DNA of 64,000 bases from Melanocharis versteri (Eukaryota; Chordata; Aves; Passeriformes; Melanocharitidae), in contig VZTG01005248.1 of the NCBI GenBank assembly GCA_013397845.1, forward strand, positions 743,028 through 807,027. Direction: 5' to 3'. Shown one piece after another: positions 27,501 to 40,500 of the stretch (the first letter of the stretch is position 1; each line of letters opens with the position of its first letter). Position numbers and translations under genes: made by a program. The notes below the pieces were generated by a model. It searched no databases, had not been told where the DNA came from, and saw nothing but the letters and a program-made list of their open reading frames with translations.

Positions 27501-30500
27501 AACATGCTGAAATACAGCACACAACAGACATTATTTGCAGCAAAGGATTAGGTTAGTGAATTTATCGGTGTTAATTTAGAGGCATTTACTTGTTGAAGTA
27601 GTTGCACATTTAGTCCATAAGCTTACCGTGAGAATGTGACCAACATGAGCTGTTTAACTGGTCCCTCAGAACTCAGCAAACAGATCTTTATCTTGCTCTT
27701 CACCAAGTCAAAGGAAAAATTCCCATTCCTGGGAACGGCACAGGCTCCAGCCCATACCACAATTCTTCCAGAGCTGTGGCAAACTTTTCCCATTACATTT
27801 TTACAGTGAGTTCCTGATGTTTAATTAGTACACTTGGTATTCAGATAGAAAACAGCTTTATCTAGTTTCGCTAAAGTTCAGGTATTAGATTTTGGAAGGG
27901 TCAGTATTTCTTTTCACATCAATGAGAATCTCCCATGAGGTAATTAAATCACATGCTTACTCATGGTGTGCAGTAATGTACACCTGGTAATTGCCATACA
28001 ACCGCTCCTGGAACAAAGTGTTGCTTAATGCAAACATGGCAGAATTAGGCCCCAGGACTCTATTAAAACGCGGCACAACTGTCAGAGTATGGCTTTCTCA
28101 CAGCAACACGTGATTTTAAAATGAAATTGCAGCAAGTTGGGAAATCTTGTATTAAAGCAATTAACATTTGCTCATTGAAGTGTTTTGGTTTTTTTAACCC
28201 CAAAAATGAAAAATTGATAGCTGAAATCATAGGACTTCAGGTGTGAGGGCATTCAGAAAACCCGTAAGTGTGCTTGCTTTGCAAGAGTTTCATGCCATAA
28301 AAAAGTGCTAATGCTGTCTCCATTACTCCCCTCTGTCTCAGGAACCTGTTTTGCCATCCTGACCATGCTGCATCTGCTCGACAGGCAAAAAGCAGCTTGG
28401 AAGGAGAATGAGATGCAGTCTCTGTGCAGGAGGCACCCACGGCCCTTTGAGGCTGGACATTGACTTCTGCCAATGCAAGTCTCCTGGAAACCTCAGCATC
28501 AATTTTACCAAGAAAGGGCAGGAAAACGCAAACAAGGAGTCTACAGTTACCAAAACAATTTTATAATATGAACTGTCCGTACTTAAAATGAAAACAACAT
28601 TTTAACTAAAAAAGGAAAAGGGAGATGCTGAAAGGCCAGTAATTCATATACTTCATTAATTTGTTGGCTGTGTGAAATCCAACAGACTAACTCAGCAAGT
28701 CAAAACTTCTTGTGCATGAGTCAGGATTTGATTCACAATCTGACTTTATGAGCCTGCTAATGCACTCATTACATTCTCACAGCCCCACTAAATCACTCTC
28801 CACTCACCGTATTTGGGCTAAATATAAGAAGGCAACATGTTTGTATCTTTTAATAATACCATAGTTTGTCATTGCCTTAAAAAGCGAGATTTTTAAACTA
28901 TTTAAAAGGGAAATATATATATAGATATTGGTACGTTCCCAAATATATACAGAAAGACAATTTATAATGAAAAACACAGAGGAAAGTCAAGCCTGTACAC
29001 TATTCTGAACTGGGACATCTGCACTCGTTGGAAAACAGACTGAACTAAAGTTGCAGTAAAACAACAAACCAAATTCCCCTATGAGCTATAGCTACAGTCC
29101 CTTGTCTTCTGTATTTGGGTACACAGAAGGATCCTGCTCCTAGACTGCCATCCATATCCAATGGGAAAGTGAGAAGTCCCACGAGGGTGCACTAATTATC
29201 AAGAGCTATGTTGGCACTGGCAATATCAGTAGAAGCACTTGAAGGATGTTTAGGAGAGTACAGAATACATGGGAGGGAGATTCTTGTTTTATTCTGACTG
29301 CAGTTAATTAGTCCATGTCACCTACCCTAAGGGAAATCATAATCAGGATAAGACACCCATATTTTCTGTAAGGTCAGCTCAAAGGGCTCAGGTAGGAAAA
29401 CTCTACTGACCCCAGCAAATTTGCAAGAGGATTATAGAAGTCCCTCACCTTCTTCATCCTATGACTTGGGTAACTGAAGTGAATCGTTTGAGCCAAGTCA
29501 GAAAACATAACATACTTTCCGTAGTTAAAACAACTGCAAACTCACCTGACATAACTCATCCACTAAAAAAGTTTTTGCATCATTTCTGAAGAACAGGTTT
29601 CACATAAAAATGGAAAAGATCCATTCTAGATGGGGCAGACCTGGCTCGTGGTTGCCATCTCTTCACACCATCCCTGAACTGTGTCTGAGAAGAGAAGCAC
29701 TGGTAACAGCTACCAATCACAGATTGTTTGAATTATGCTCAGCCCAAGGAAGCTGCATTCCAAGAAAAGGACAAAATGCACTTCAAAAGGGAAAGGAGAA
29801 AGACCTTGTATTTCACAGCAGACCTGCCTGATGTGCAGCCTGGGGCATCCCACTCCACATCCACTCTGTAGGCAAAGTCCCAGTGACTGCCAACCCCACC
29901 CCTCTGCCTTCCTCGCTGGGCAGTGAAGGTCTTACCCTCCCCTTGAGGTATCTCCTGGCTAGAAGGCATATTACATCCATGCACCTTTGAAAAAGTTATT
30001 GTGCCCTAAAAAAGGATTTTGTCTATTACATTTGTTTGCTTTCTTTTTCTTATGGCCACCACTAGAAATGTCACTTGAAGTGCATGTACCAAGAACAAAC
30101 CGTGCCTCTGATCTGTCCAACAACCTATGATGCAAGTATGAAATAAAATTAAGAAACACAAAAGAACTCATTGATTCCCTCAAGCGATCACATAAAAACC
30201 CCACTTAAATAAACAAAATTACCAAGACCTCAAATACCTTTCCAACAGTAAATTGCAGTACAGAGCAGAACCTGGCCATTCTGGAGATTAAAAGCTTGAC
30301 CTGGAAAAATCCAGGTTCTCCCTATCCCCACAATTTTGTGAGAGAGGCCAGTCTCCAAACCCTTCAAATTGAGACCATGAATTTTCTACTTTTTCAGAGT
30401 ACTTGCATGCTATCTGTGTCTGTTACTTAGAACTGTTGCTGGTGCAGCATTTCCCAAACACACTGCATTGGCCAAGAGAAAAGTCAGACAGGCCCAGCCC

Positions 30501-33500
30501 CAAGGTGTTTACATGCATTTGAGATCCTTAATGAAGCCGCCAGACAGTGCAGAAAAGATTGACAGATGTTCCTGGTGGCACAGCAAGAACGATTAATCCG
30601 ACAGGGAGACAAATGCGCGAGACGTGGAAATCCAGTGGTATCGCTGTACGAGCAACCTCAGCACTTAAGGTACACAAATCTCTGCAAGCCAACAGCTCTT
30701 ACCAAAATAACGATTCTTAAAAGAATAGATCTCAATAGAGAAAAATGTTACAAAATCCACAGGCAAGAAAAGTCCCTATGAAAAGATGACAAACAACAGG
30801 GTCTAGATCGCTTACCAAAACCAGACTTTTCTCCTAAAAAGGAATTGAAAATGGTAACAAGGAGTTTGTTACAATAAAGTCTAGCACCACTCGGGAAAGG
30901 AAGTCAAACTGTTGACCTGGTCTTGCAAACCTCTTCCTACCCAGGCAGTTAGAATGAAGTTAATGAAATTGCTCGAGGTAGACAAGATAGCTCACTCGGC
31001 AAGAATTTGTAGTGTTGGTGCCTCAAGAGATGTTTGTGAGTGACAGACAGAGTTTTCAGACCTGAAAATTATTATAATAAGCTTTGGTGTCTCTGCTCTA
31101 TAGAGAATTGACGTGTTTATACCTGAAAACTGTTTTACCACTCGCAAATAGATCACACATATTCTAGTATTTTGGGTTGAAACAGCGAATGTGGTTGACA
31201 GCCATGCTGAATCATGCCAAATATCCCTGCAAATTTATCCTCATTAGCACCGTTCTAAACCATCTAACTGCAGCAGTTTATTTGCCAACAGTTTCTCAGA
31301 CCAATTTATTCTGAGAGTCAGCACTGGAGAGTCTGCTTTCTGCAATGATGGGTAATGGCAGGAGTGGATATAAACTGCTGGTAATCTACAGGGAAACTGA
31401 AAGAGCTCCACCAAAAACTGCAATTAAACCAGTATTTACCTCTCACAGCAGAAGGACCATTCACATGTAATCCAGCAAGAATATAAACAGTTTTAAGATA
31501 CTTTTACTAGCAGATAAAAGCTTTTTCATTGTACTGATTTCTTCTAATGCAGCCAAAGTTACTAACATGAGTGATAGTGCCTAATATCTACTATTTTAAT
31601 TTTGATGGTATAAAACTTGGATCTTTTGGGTGCTTTTTCCACTAAAGTAATGAGTAACTGTTCTCAAATTCCTAGTCCAAAGTGATGTGACATTTTAGGG
31701 ACTAGAGGGTGCAGACAGACAGTATTGTAACATTTATGACACAACAGAAGAGCTGCTTTCTCAGAGTATTCAAGTGGGAGAGATGGGAAAATTCTATCTT
31801 TACAAAGGGGATAGATGTTTACAAATTACAAGAAAGGAGGAAAGGACTTCCTGTAAAGTCAAACACCTCACAACGTCACTGTAGCACTGCAATTTCACAG
31901 GCTCTAAGGCTTCACACCCCAGATCACTCAAATCTCTTCAATACACCTAATGTCCCATGTCACACAGACTGTGCTGGACACGCTGTGGTCCCACTAGCAA
32001 CCAAATTCTGCTCACCTCCTTACTGGGAACAGACTCATGGAATCATCAGGACACTGCATGACTTTAGGCTTGTGGAAGCTGGTTGTAGTGAAGTGACAGA
32101 ATCCACTGTCACGTGAGCAAATGTAAAGAGATGCATTTCAGAACAAAACCATATAAGATACACTATATGATGCAAGGTAACCAAAACGTTCTGCCAGCAG
32201 ACAGGAGACAGGCTGTTTGGGAAAAGAAAAGGCTAATGGAATTCTTGGCTGCACTAAAAAAGAGCCCTTTATGCCACAGTACAAGCCCCAGTGAAACTGT
32301 ATCTGGCCTATCATCTCTGTTTGGGGCTGAGTTCCCTCAGCACCAGGGAGCCCCCAGCTCCTACACCACCCTGACTGCCTTCCCCCACAGGCTCGCCCCG
32401 GGATGTGTCTCCTCGCAGCACCCCTCAAGATCTGAATGCAGCCCTCGAAGTGGCGCAAGGAGAGCATCTTCAAAAGCTCATACTGTTTGGCCCTGCCAAT
32501 CATACTCGCTTTGGGAGCTTCCCACAGTAGCAAAGAGGGAACTAACAAAAACTGGATGTAGGTTTAACTGCATTAATTCCCTTGGTTTCATTCGTGATGC
32601 CATCCAAGAGACCAGCTGTTCACCCTGTCCCTGCAACCTGGAGCCAAAACAGCATGCCACTGTCACCCCTTCTTGTCCTCTGACCCAGGGGCAGGACCTC
32701 CACTGTTGGCAGAAAGCTGCCATCTTCACACTGTAAGGGCTGAGGATGTGCTCAGTGCCATCACGCAGATCTCAAACTCAGGCAAGCAATAATTTCTTGT
32801 GTTTTCATTAACTGCACAGATTCCAGTATATTTTCCATTTAAGAGGTGAAAGAACAGAGGCAGAGAAGACCTGAACTCACACATATGGGAAAAAGGAACG
32901 GACTTCTAAAATCCCAAGCAGAGCTTGGAATGTCTGAAGCACACGGGAGGGGGGCAGAGTCCCAGCAAGTGGGGGACAATCCCAGCACCTGCACCTCTTG
33001 CACTTCCCTTTCACCCAGTGCAGTACCAACCCCTTCCCTGCTTAAACCCGTGCCTTGAATTAAACATTTTAAGCAAATCAAGTAAATAAAAATGTGATAC
33101 AGAACAGATACATGTAGTCTGTGGGTACAAACTCCCCTGAAAAATAAAGTTATTAACATAAAGTAACAATGAACAAATAAGACAAAGTACAATGGTAAAT
33201 GAAGTGATATTATGATGTCTCCAGTGCTCTAGCCCCAATTTCTGTTATTCAGTGACCCATCAATTTGAAACAGATAAGCAAAAAGTCCTGAGAACACCCT
33301 CCTACAGGCAGGTGATCGCAGTCTTTCAGGCTAAAGCATGTTTATTGTCAGATCCTGGAGAAACTTATAGTTCATCTGTGGTTTTGTTGCTGTGGCTACG
33401 CAGACAAAGACTTGAGCTCCTTTTCTGCAAGTTCAGCCCGTAGCTCAGGGCATTCAACGCGTTAATTCTGCTGGGGCCAGATGAGTGATACCCTGGAGCA

Positions 33501-33800
33501 GATACGATCTGGCTGCTACCGATGAAAGACTCATTAAAATTTTCTTGCTGCGAACACACAAGTGCAAGAACAATTTTGAGTGACCTTATACCTTCGCAAA
33601 TGGCCAACGGCCAAACTCCTACCACTGTGTACGACCCTTGTACTGGAGCTAGAGAAAACAAATTTAACAAGACCATAGCTGCAAGGGAATACGCCTGAAA
33701 CTTTAAAATCTTCCCAACGTTTCCCTCACTGTGAGGCAGAGGGATTCACTTTCACACAGAACAAGCCTCTGCTTCATCCACCTTGTATCAGATAACCTTT
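24561..33800. other. Intronic, no gene recognised; one stop-poor stretch at 31.7-32.7 kb
   Basis: Average intronic DNA. A plus-strand frame of 135 codons (31,709-32,116) is followed almost immediately by another open from about 32,113 (GTG; first ATG at 32,131) to 32,736 in a different frame. A 136-codon frame opposes it on the other strand. None has a recognisable domain. A perfect MEF2-type site CTAAATATAA lies at 28,818-28,827. There is no clear repeat family or RNA gene. Confidence 0.5.
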
Positions 33801-34045
33801 TACATCCCGGCTCCCGGAGTTTTGTCTTCTCCGGGAGCTGTGAAAATTCCTCCGGTGCAGTGGCTGCGGTCAAAGATCGCATTTACAAGCGGAGCGCGAT
33901 GCTGCCGGTAACCACAGTAACGGGGCGCCCCCTCCCCGAGCCCCCGGCCCCTCCGGTTGATGAGTAACTCGGGGACAATGGCTGCACCCAGCGCTCCCGC
34001 AGGTCCCTAACGCGGCCGGCCGGCGAGGGGGGATGAAAGGCTGCA
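33801..34045. promoter_or_regulatory. CpG island inside intron 1, candidate alternative promoter
   Basis: I count about 23 CpG in 33,801-34,030, close to the number expected from its base composition, while the surrounding intron is clearly CpG-depleted. It includes GCGGAGCGCGATGC, GGGGCGCCCC and GCGGCCGGCCGGCGA. A perfect 9-bp inverted repeat (GCTCCCGGA at 33,810-33,818, TCCGGGAGC at 33,830-33,838) sits at its edge. Frames of 78 codons (plus) and 154 codons (minus) run through it without recognisable domains. CpG islands of this kind usually mark unmethylated promoters, so an internal CELSR1 start or a non-coding RNA start are the likely meanings. Confidence 0.5.
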
Positions 34046-37000
34046 GCGTGAAACAAACCCCAGGAAGGGGGACCAGGGAAGTCTCCAAGCTGAAACAGCA
34101 GCTGGAGAGACACCCGTAGCTGGAGGGAGTCATCGTAAAGGGAGTATGGAAGCAAATTTTGCCAAATGCCTTTATTATTCTTCCTAAAGGATTTTTGAAT
34201 GAGTATTTACAGGACTTTCTCACGTGGAAAAAACACGTAAGAATTATGAGTTGGATCCAGATTTTGGTCCTCCTTAACTTCAGAGCTTTCAAGAAGAAAG
34301 GACAGACAAAAAATTGTTCAAAACATTGTTTCAACCATTAGTTCACCTGTAGCAATCCCTTTGCCAAGTGTAATGCCAAGTCCAACCACGCTGAGCTGCT
34401 TTAAAAAATTATTACCAAACACGTTTCAATATTATGGTGTTTCTGAAATATTTAAAATCAGCTGCGTATGTGAAAAGAAAAACTCTTCTATGAAAGCAGT
34501 AGCCCAGCACCTGCTGCAGCATGCTAAAAGCAAGAGAACGCAGACATGGGGCAAGCATGGCTGTGTGCTAAAATGACAAAACCTGTCTTCTGTTATCTTT
34601 GAGCTTGGTGACCCTCCTGTGGATTTTCCTCACCTGATGAGACCCTGCAGACTTGCTCCAAGTACCAACTGACATCCAGGCAAGGACAGACAACTGGGAA
34701 ACTCAGGGTGGTGCACATATTCCCCCCCAGGCTGCTGTGGCAGCACAGGCACATGACGTTGACATGGCAGTGCAATAGGATCTGTGAGGTGAAAGAGCAG
34801 GGGCTGACCACCTCTCTGCATCATTTCAGGGGTTCCTGGTCTTGCCTGTCCTGGCTGTGTCCTGAGAACTTAAAGTGAGCACTCCGGACAAGTTTCATCT
34901 GGGAGAAGCCCATCTCCTGCACTCCCAAGTGACTGCATGAAGCACATCAAAGTGCACATTGCAGTAGAGTAAGTGGAAATGAACAGCAGATCTGCTTCAA
35001 AAGCATACTTGTGATCTGAACTAAAACGCTGACACAGATGCACCCACGGTGAGACAGATTTAAACCACACTGCAGCTTCCAGCTTTGCCCAACTCCCCAG
35101 ACACTCTGATGCAATACAAAAAAACAGCCCCTGTTTCTCCCTTGGATGGATTTTCCCATACTCTCAAACCCTGAAGTTACTATTTTGGAACTGATGAACT
35201 CTCACGCAGGGAATGAAAGTAAAATAAATGGCTCCCAGGTCCTGCTCCTTTCAAGTCGATTGCAGAAGTCCCTTTGACTCCAGAGACAACAATAAGAACA
35301 ATAATAGGTTCTCATTAGGCCTCATTCCCAGCAGGGCTTTAGGTACTTCCAGAAATAACAAGATCTTCCTAAAGGTCTCTTTCTTTGTCTCTTCCTTTAA
35401 TCCCAACAGGATTGGAATTTGGGGTTAATTTTGTTGCAGGAATAGGCATTGAAATCCAGTGCAGCTCACATCAACACCTCTCATTCTGCCACTGTCTCCA
35501 AATATCTCAGAATTAGACCTTTCTTGCTGGGCAGCCAGGTAAAAAAGTGTGTTCCTAACAGATGGCTCCGGGCTAGCCACAAGTTTAGCTTTCATCTAAT
35601 TAATATTCCTTGCATGTGCATGTGTTATGAAAGAATTGAAGTAGGTGTATGGAATAAAGCACATCCAGGGACTCCAAGCAGTGAAAGATATAATTGCCAA
35701 GAGACTTCTACAACCTCACCCCAGCCCCTGCACATATTTTACTCCTATCTTAATTATCTTCCAATCTTTTCCCAGATTATCCAGCATACATGTTGATTCA
35801 CTTTATACAGTAAAGATCCTATCCAAGAAACGTGTGCCTCCTCATCTGATTTTTTTCTTTTTCAGAAATACAGCACAGATATAGCAGTGATTCAAATAAA
35901 TAATTACATCTCTCTATTAAAAAACCCCACCATAGTTATTCAATACTGTATTTCTAGATTTAGCATAAAAATGATTTGTTCATGTTCTCAACTCTCTCTT
36001 GTATCTGCATAGTTCTGTCCAGAGCCAAGCACACTGATGACACATTTGGATCTGCCTGCTCCAGAGGTAACGGTTAATTCCCAACCTTGTTTAGGTCTTT
36101 TCAGGCAAAAGACCAAACTTCTATAAGAAAGGATTTCCCAGGCTGTGCTTTTCAAGCCTGCTCAGAGCTGGTCATTCAGGGCTCAGTTTGAGTGTCTTCC
36201 TCGAATCTTTTCCTATTAATCTAGGGAGCGAAGCTGTGATCCTGGTTTAGACCTAAAAACCTGGTGCCTTGCAATAGCAAGAAATTGGAACTTAATTCCC
36301 ATTGAGTCATTTCTTGTAGAAAGTAATTAAAAGAAGCATTGATACACAAACAGCACTCCACAGTCCTATTGTTTTACAAGTGACAGAAATCTGCATTTAG
36401 ACAATGAAATAGGCTCTTCAATTTAAAGGGTCCCTTACTTAAAAAAGGGACTACAAAGGTGCATCTTGCAGCCTACTTTTCCTGAGGAATGTCTATGAGG
36501 AGGTTTCAATCACTATGACAACCTCTTTTTAATGCCAATGATTTTCTAGCCCAGACAACTCTTTCTTGAGAAAGGGCATGTTTTAAGGCTCTGCCAAAAC
36601 TGTGGTTAAAAGCCTTACTGACAAGAGAATAATCTATGAGGTTACCGTTTTGGCAAACATGAGTTTTCAAAAAGAATCAGGAATTTTACATTATAGCTGG
36701 CCAAGAGATTGCTGCTATGAAGGAAGAAAATAACAGAGAGAATAAGAAGTAAAAAAAAGGCCAGACCAACCTGCCATAAGCATCAATTGAGTAAAACATG
36801 GGTGTTCTGGGATCTAAAGGATTTGGTACCTCATGAGTTTGTAAACTTATAAAGATGCATAGGGACAGAGAAGGAGAAGATTACATACCTCTATTTGCAT
36901 TTTATTTCAATTCACAATAGGGATTTTTTAGCATTTGTCAGTCTTTGTCTGCCAAGTCTCTGCCATATCTCCACCAACAAAATCAGATGTAACCATTTCT

Positions 37001-37071
37001 TGCCACTCGTATTTACACTGCATTTCTTGTACTATATTGCCATCTCTCTCTAGAATAAGCAAATAAAGGGC
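34046..37071. other. Intronic, no gene recognised
   Basis: AT-rich to average DNA with only short open frames (at most about 115 codons, plus strand, 35,449-35,796). No repeats, RNA genes or coding homology are apparent. Confidence 0.6.
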
Positions 37072-37147
37072 TTCCCTTTCATCAAAGATTTGATGTTATT
37101 CCATAACAATTCCCTTTCATCAATAATTTGATGTTATTCCATAAGAA
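37072..37147. repeat. 38-bp tandem duplication (2 copies)
   Basis: Copy 1 (37,072-37,109) and copy 2 (37,110-37,147) both begin TTCCCTTTCATCAA and contain TTTGATGTTATTCCATAA. They differ at only a few positions, which indicates a fairly recent local duplication. Confidence 0.92.
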
Positions 37148-37254
37148 TTACCTCACCGGGAATACAATAAAAGAGACTCTTCAATATTCACAGTGCAGAG
37201 CTCACCCGGTGCCAATTCAGAGGCACATTAACTCAGCCCCCCTGAGTGTTCTGC

Positions 37255-37560
37255 ATTCCCGCGGGATGGTTTGTAGCCATGTGGCCGCCCTGTTTTCCCT
37301 TTCAGCGAGGATTTGCACCCACTAGGTTCCAGCGAGCTCATTTTCTGCTCTGACTCCTGACCTGTCACTACTTTTGCAGGGAAATGAATAAACGCAGGTT
37401 ACGTGGCGCAGCTAAAACAGTAAATCGCAGTAAATCAGTGGCAGATGCTGGAGTGCAAAACGAGGATTTTGGAGACTCATCCTGTACAAATGGTCGTGCT
37501 GCCCAGAGCTCGCACGCAGGCTGCTGCAGGGGCGGCGGGTCGGCACGGGGAGAAACAGGC
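37255..37560. promoter_or_regulatory. Moderately CpG-rich patch in intron 1
   Basis: About 17 CpG in roughly 300 bases, including CCCGCGGGA at the left end and GGGGCGGCGGGTCGGCACGG at the right. On the plus strand GTTTTCCCTTTCAG (ending near 37,305) looks like a splice acceptor. A 77-codon plus frame from ATG 37,384 has no known homology. It is weaker than the 33.8-kb island and may be regulatory or incidental. Confidence 0.25.
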
Positions 37561-40500
37561 AGAGAGTGGTTTTGCAATCAGAGCCAGCACAAAAGCCTGA
37601 GCAGCTGTTGCTATTGAATCTGAGGGATGCAAAGGCTACACACACCCCCAACAACTGCCTGCATCAGCAGATGACAGCCCGAACAACATGCTGCAGGAAT
37701 TGTTCCCTTTTACCACAGTGGTGTTCTTCACACGTGTAGGTACACACACAAGAAAGAGGACTTCAGTGTTATCCAATAACAATACCATGTTATACGATAC
37801 ACAATAGTTAAGACAAAGGAGCTGATTTTATGTTAAGACATGCCTGAGTAGAATACAGTGCTGCAGGGTAGCCTTTGACCTGCTAAGAGTAAAACTACTG
37901 TACTGAGCCTTCTCTTCTAGAAGCAGCACATATGTATTAGAGACAGAGATGTTAGAAAAAACAACCCTACCACAATTAAAGGAGTTGGGGAAACACCTCT
38001 GTTTCTGAAAGAATCCACATAAACCTGCATATCTGTGCCTCTGACTCACCAGGATCTGCTGCTTCAGAAAGCTGTTGAAAGGGTCAAACTAACACAAGAT
38101 CTTGTCTCACGCCACTGCCACTATTTAGGGGTGAAAATACTGGAACAATAGTGGATCTCTCAATATTTTTACCTCAGAAATAGTTGCAGTGATACATTGA
38201 TATATGGTCACATACAAGCACACAATAAACTTGAAAAATGCAGCAGTATAAGTCTATTTATAGACCTCTTAGAGGTCCAGCCACCAAATACCCAGTAATA
38301 CTTGTGTCTCTGTCATGCTATCATCAGAGAAAAAAAATTAAGCTCTGAAGTGCTAAGCCACAGGATCTGAGGATTTTTTCTAGAAAGCATTTATGAATGC
38401 CTATACATTTAGCTAATGAAAATAAGCTTTTTTCAGAAAAATTACATCAGTAAAGGGACAAGAAACCAGATCTCCCTTCAGGACATGACACCTAGTTAAG
38501 GTTGTGTGTTCACAGCCCCCCAGACTAAGCAAAAAGCACCTCTGGGAGCGGGCAGGACATGCCAGCAGGATAGGACTGGCAATGCTTCTCTCCATGAGAG
38601 CAACAAATTCCTTTCCGAAAATGCAGCCTCTTGCTCTTAGGGCAGCAGAGCTATGAGAGCACACAATTAGCCCTGGGCTATCTACAGTTTCTGTAGACAG
38701 ATTACATTGTCTCTCAGCTAAAACAATGGCTGGTCCTTGTTTAGTCCTCCAGGACAGATGCTCGCCATGCTGGGAGTAGCTTGAACAGTGACAAACTCAT
38801 GCATCCATCAAAGTCAGCAGAGGCACAGGTGCAGAAAGTCAGGCTCAGCCTCCATAATCTGCTGACAGTGATGTAAAAAAATCACCCCAGAAGGAAACAC
38901 CTCCCAGGTTAAAGCTGAAGACATAGGTCAATCAATCTAGGCAAGAGGTGAAAAGGCAAGAGAAGCTGGAAGTCATGACTTTTGCTGACCACTGACCAGG
39001 TTATTTCTTCTGTTAAAACTTCTGTCAGGACATTTTGCCACAGAGCACCAAGCTCCACCAGCAACCAGGCATGCAGCTCTCCAGCTGGTCCTCTCAGCAT
39101 CCTCCAGGAACACCCGAGAAAGCTGTGGTCGCACACTCAGGACAGCTGCTGGTGATGTGTGGCTTTGGTATGTGTGAGCAGTTGGGGAACTGATGGAAAT
39201 CCCTCCAGTCCCCACTGCTCTGCCCTCCAACTGGCCTCTTACAGGCACCACTTCGACATTTCCCACCACAAGGTACAACAGTTCAAGAGGTTTCAACATC
39301 TTCTAGTTTCCTGGAGGGTGATCTCAACCTCTCAAGGAGATGAGAGTGAAGAACAGTTCCTGGTTATGCTGCTGTCTCTGCTTCCTCTGTCTCCAAGGGT
39401 TTGGCAACCTAGACAAATTCCTCCTCAAATGATCTAAAATCCAGATATTGCAGACATTGGAATCAAGGACATCGGCTACTCAGTGGAGGATGCTTTAAAT
39501 GACAACATGAGAAACAGGAGTTGTCCAGACTCCAAACTCCTGTTCAATTTGATATGAAAGGATTGGCCCAGTGCACAGAAGACCCTCAGTTCTTCAATGC
39601 AACTGATGACATTTCAGGCTTTTCTGCTCCAGAAGAATTACAGCAGTGCAACATCTGAGATCCCTCGGAGCAATGGTGGCTGTACAGAGGAGGAATGTCC
39701 AATGGAGAGGACCTCTCTCAGCAAGCTGGAGGAGGAAACCGATGGCTGTGGAGGCCTGTTCCCCAGACCTCAGCCACACAGGGTCCTTGCAGATGTCTCC
39801 ATCACAGCTTTGCACTGCTTAGGAAAGGACTCAGAGCCTCATCTAGATTGCTCAGGCATTAGGGAACTGCTCTATTTCAGTGATACATCAACCTGTCAGG
39901 GCTCAGCCTCAGCAGAGAGGGATGACCAGTCCAGCACCAATGACCCAGATGTCAGCCAGCCATATGGAGCACTCAGCCAGCAGTATTTGGTCAAAACCAA
40001 GTTTTATGATTCCGGTAAAAACAGAGGTAATCCACAAGACAACAGGAGCTTTGCAGTAAGTTCCCATTAAAGCTGGTGAGACCCAAGTCACAGCACTGCC
40101 AGGTTCCCTCCTAGAGGCTTTTGGAGACACGGGTAACAGTTTTAATATCCGAAATGCTGATGTAGGGGAAGGTAGCTAGGCTGTAACTCTGGAGCACAGA
40201 ACTAGCCCTGCTTGGTTTAAACAAAATAGGCTCCCTTTGTGAGCCCTGCCTGAGGTGGTCAGCCTCTAACAAAAGACCACTGACAGTCCTCTGGCATGAT
40301 CTCAAGCAATTTGAACTTTCTGCAGCTTTTGCAGTAACACAGTTCACTTAAAGCTGAAACAGGCAGGAACTTTCCAGTAATCCTCATGTTAGCTCTTATG
40401 CTGGGTTAATAATTCCCTGCTCAATCATCTGTGACCAAGACACAACCAATATGATTCCGGTTAAGTCTATTAAATCAAAAGTATACATGGAAAAATCTAA

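Noticed and set aside
33430..33480. CCCGTAGCTCAGGGCA resembling the start of a tRNA D-arm
   Set aside because: No matching acceptor stem, anticodon arm or GGTTCRAAYCC T-loop follows at the right spacing.
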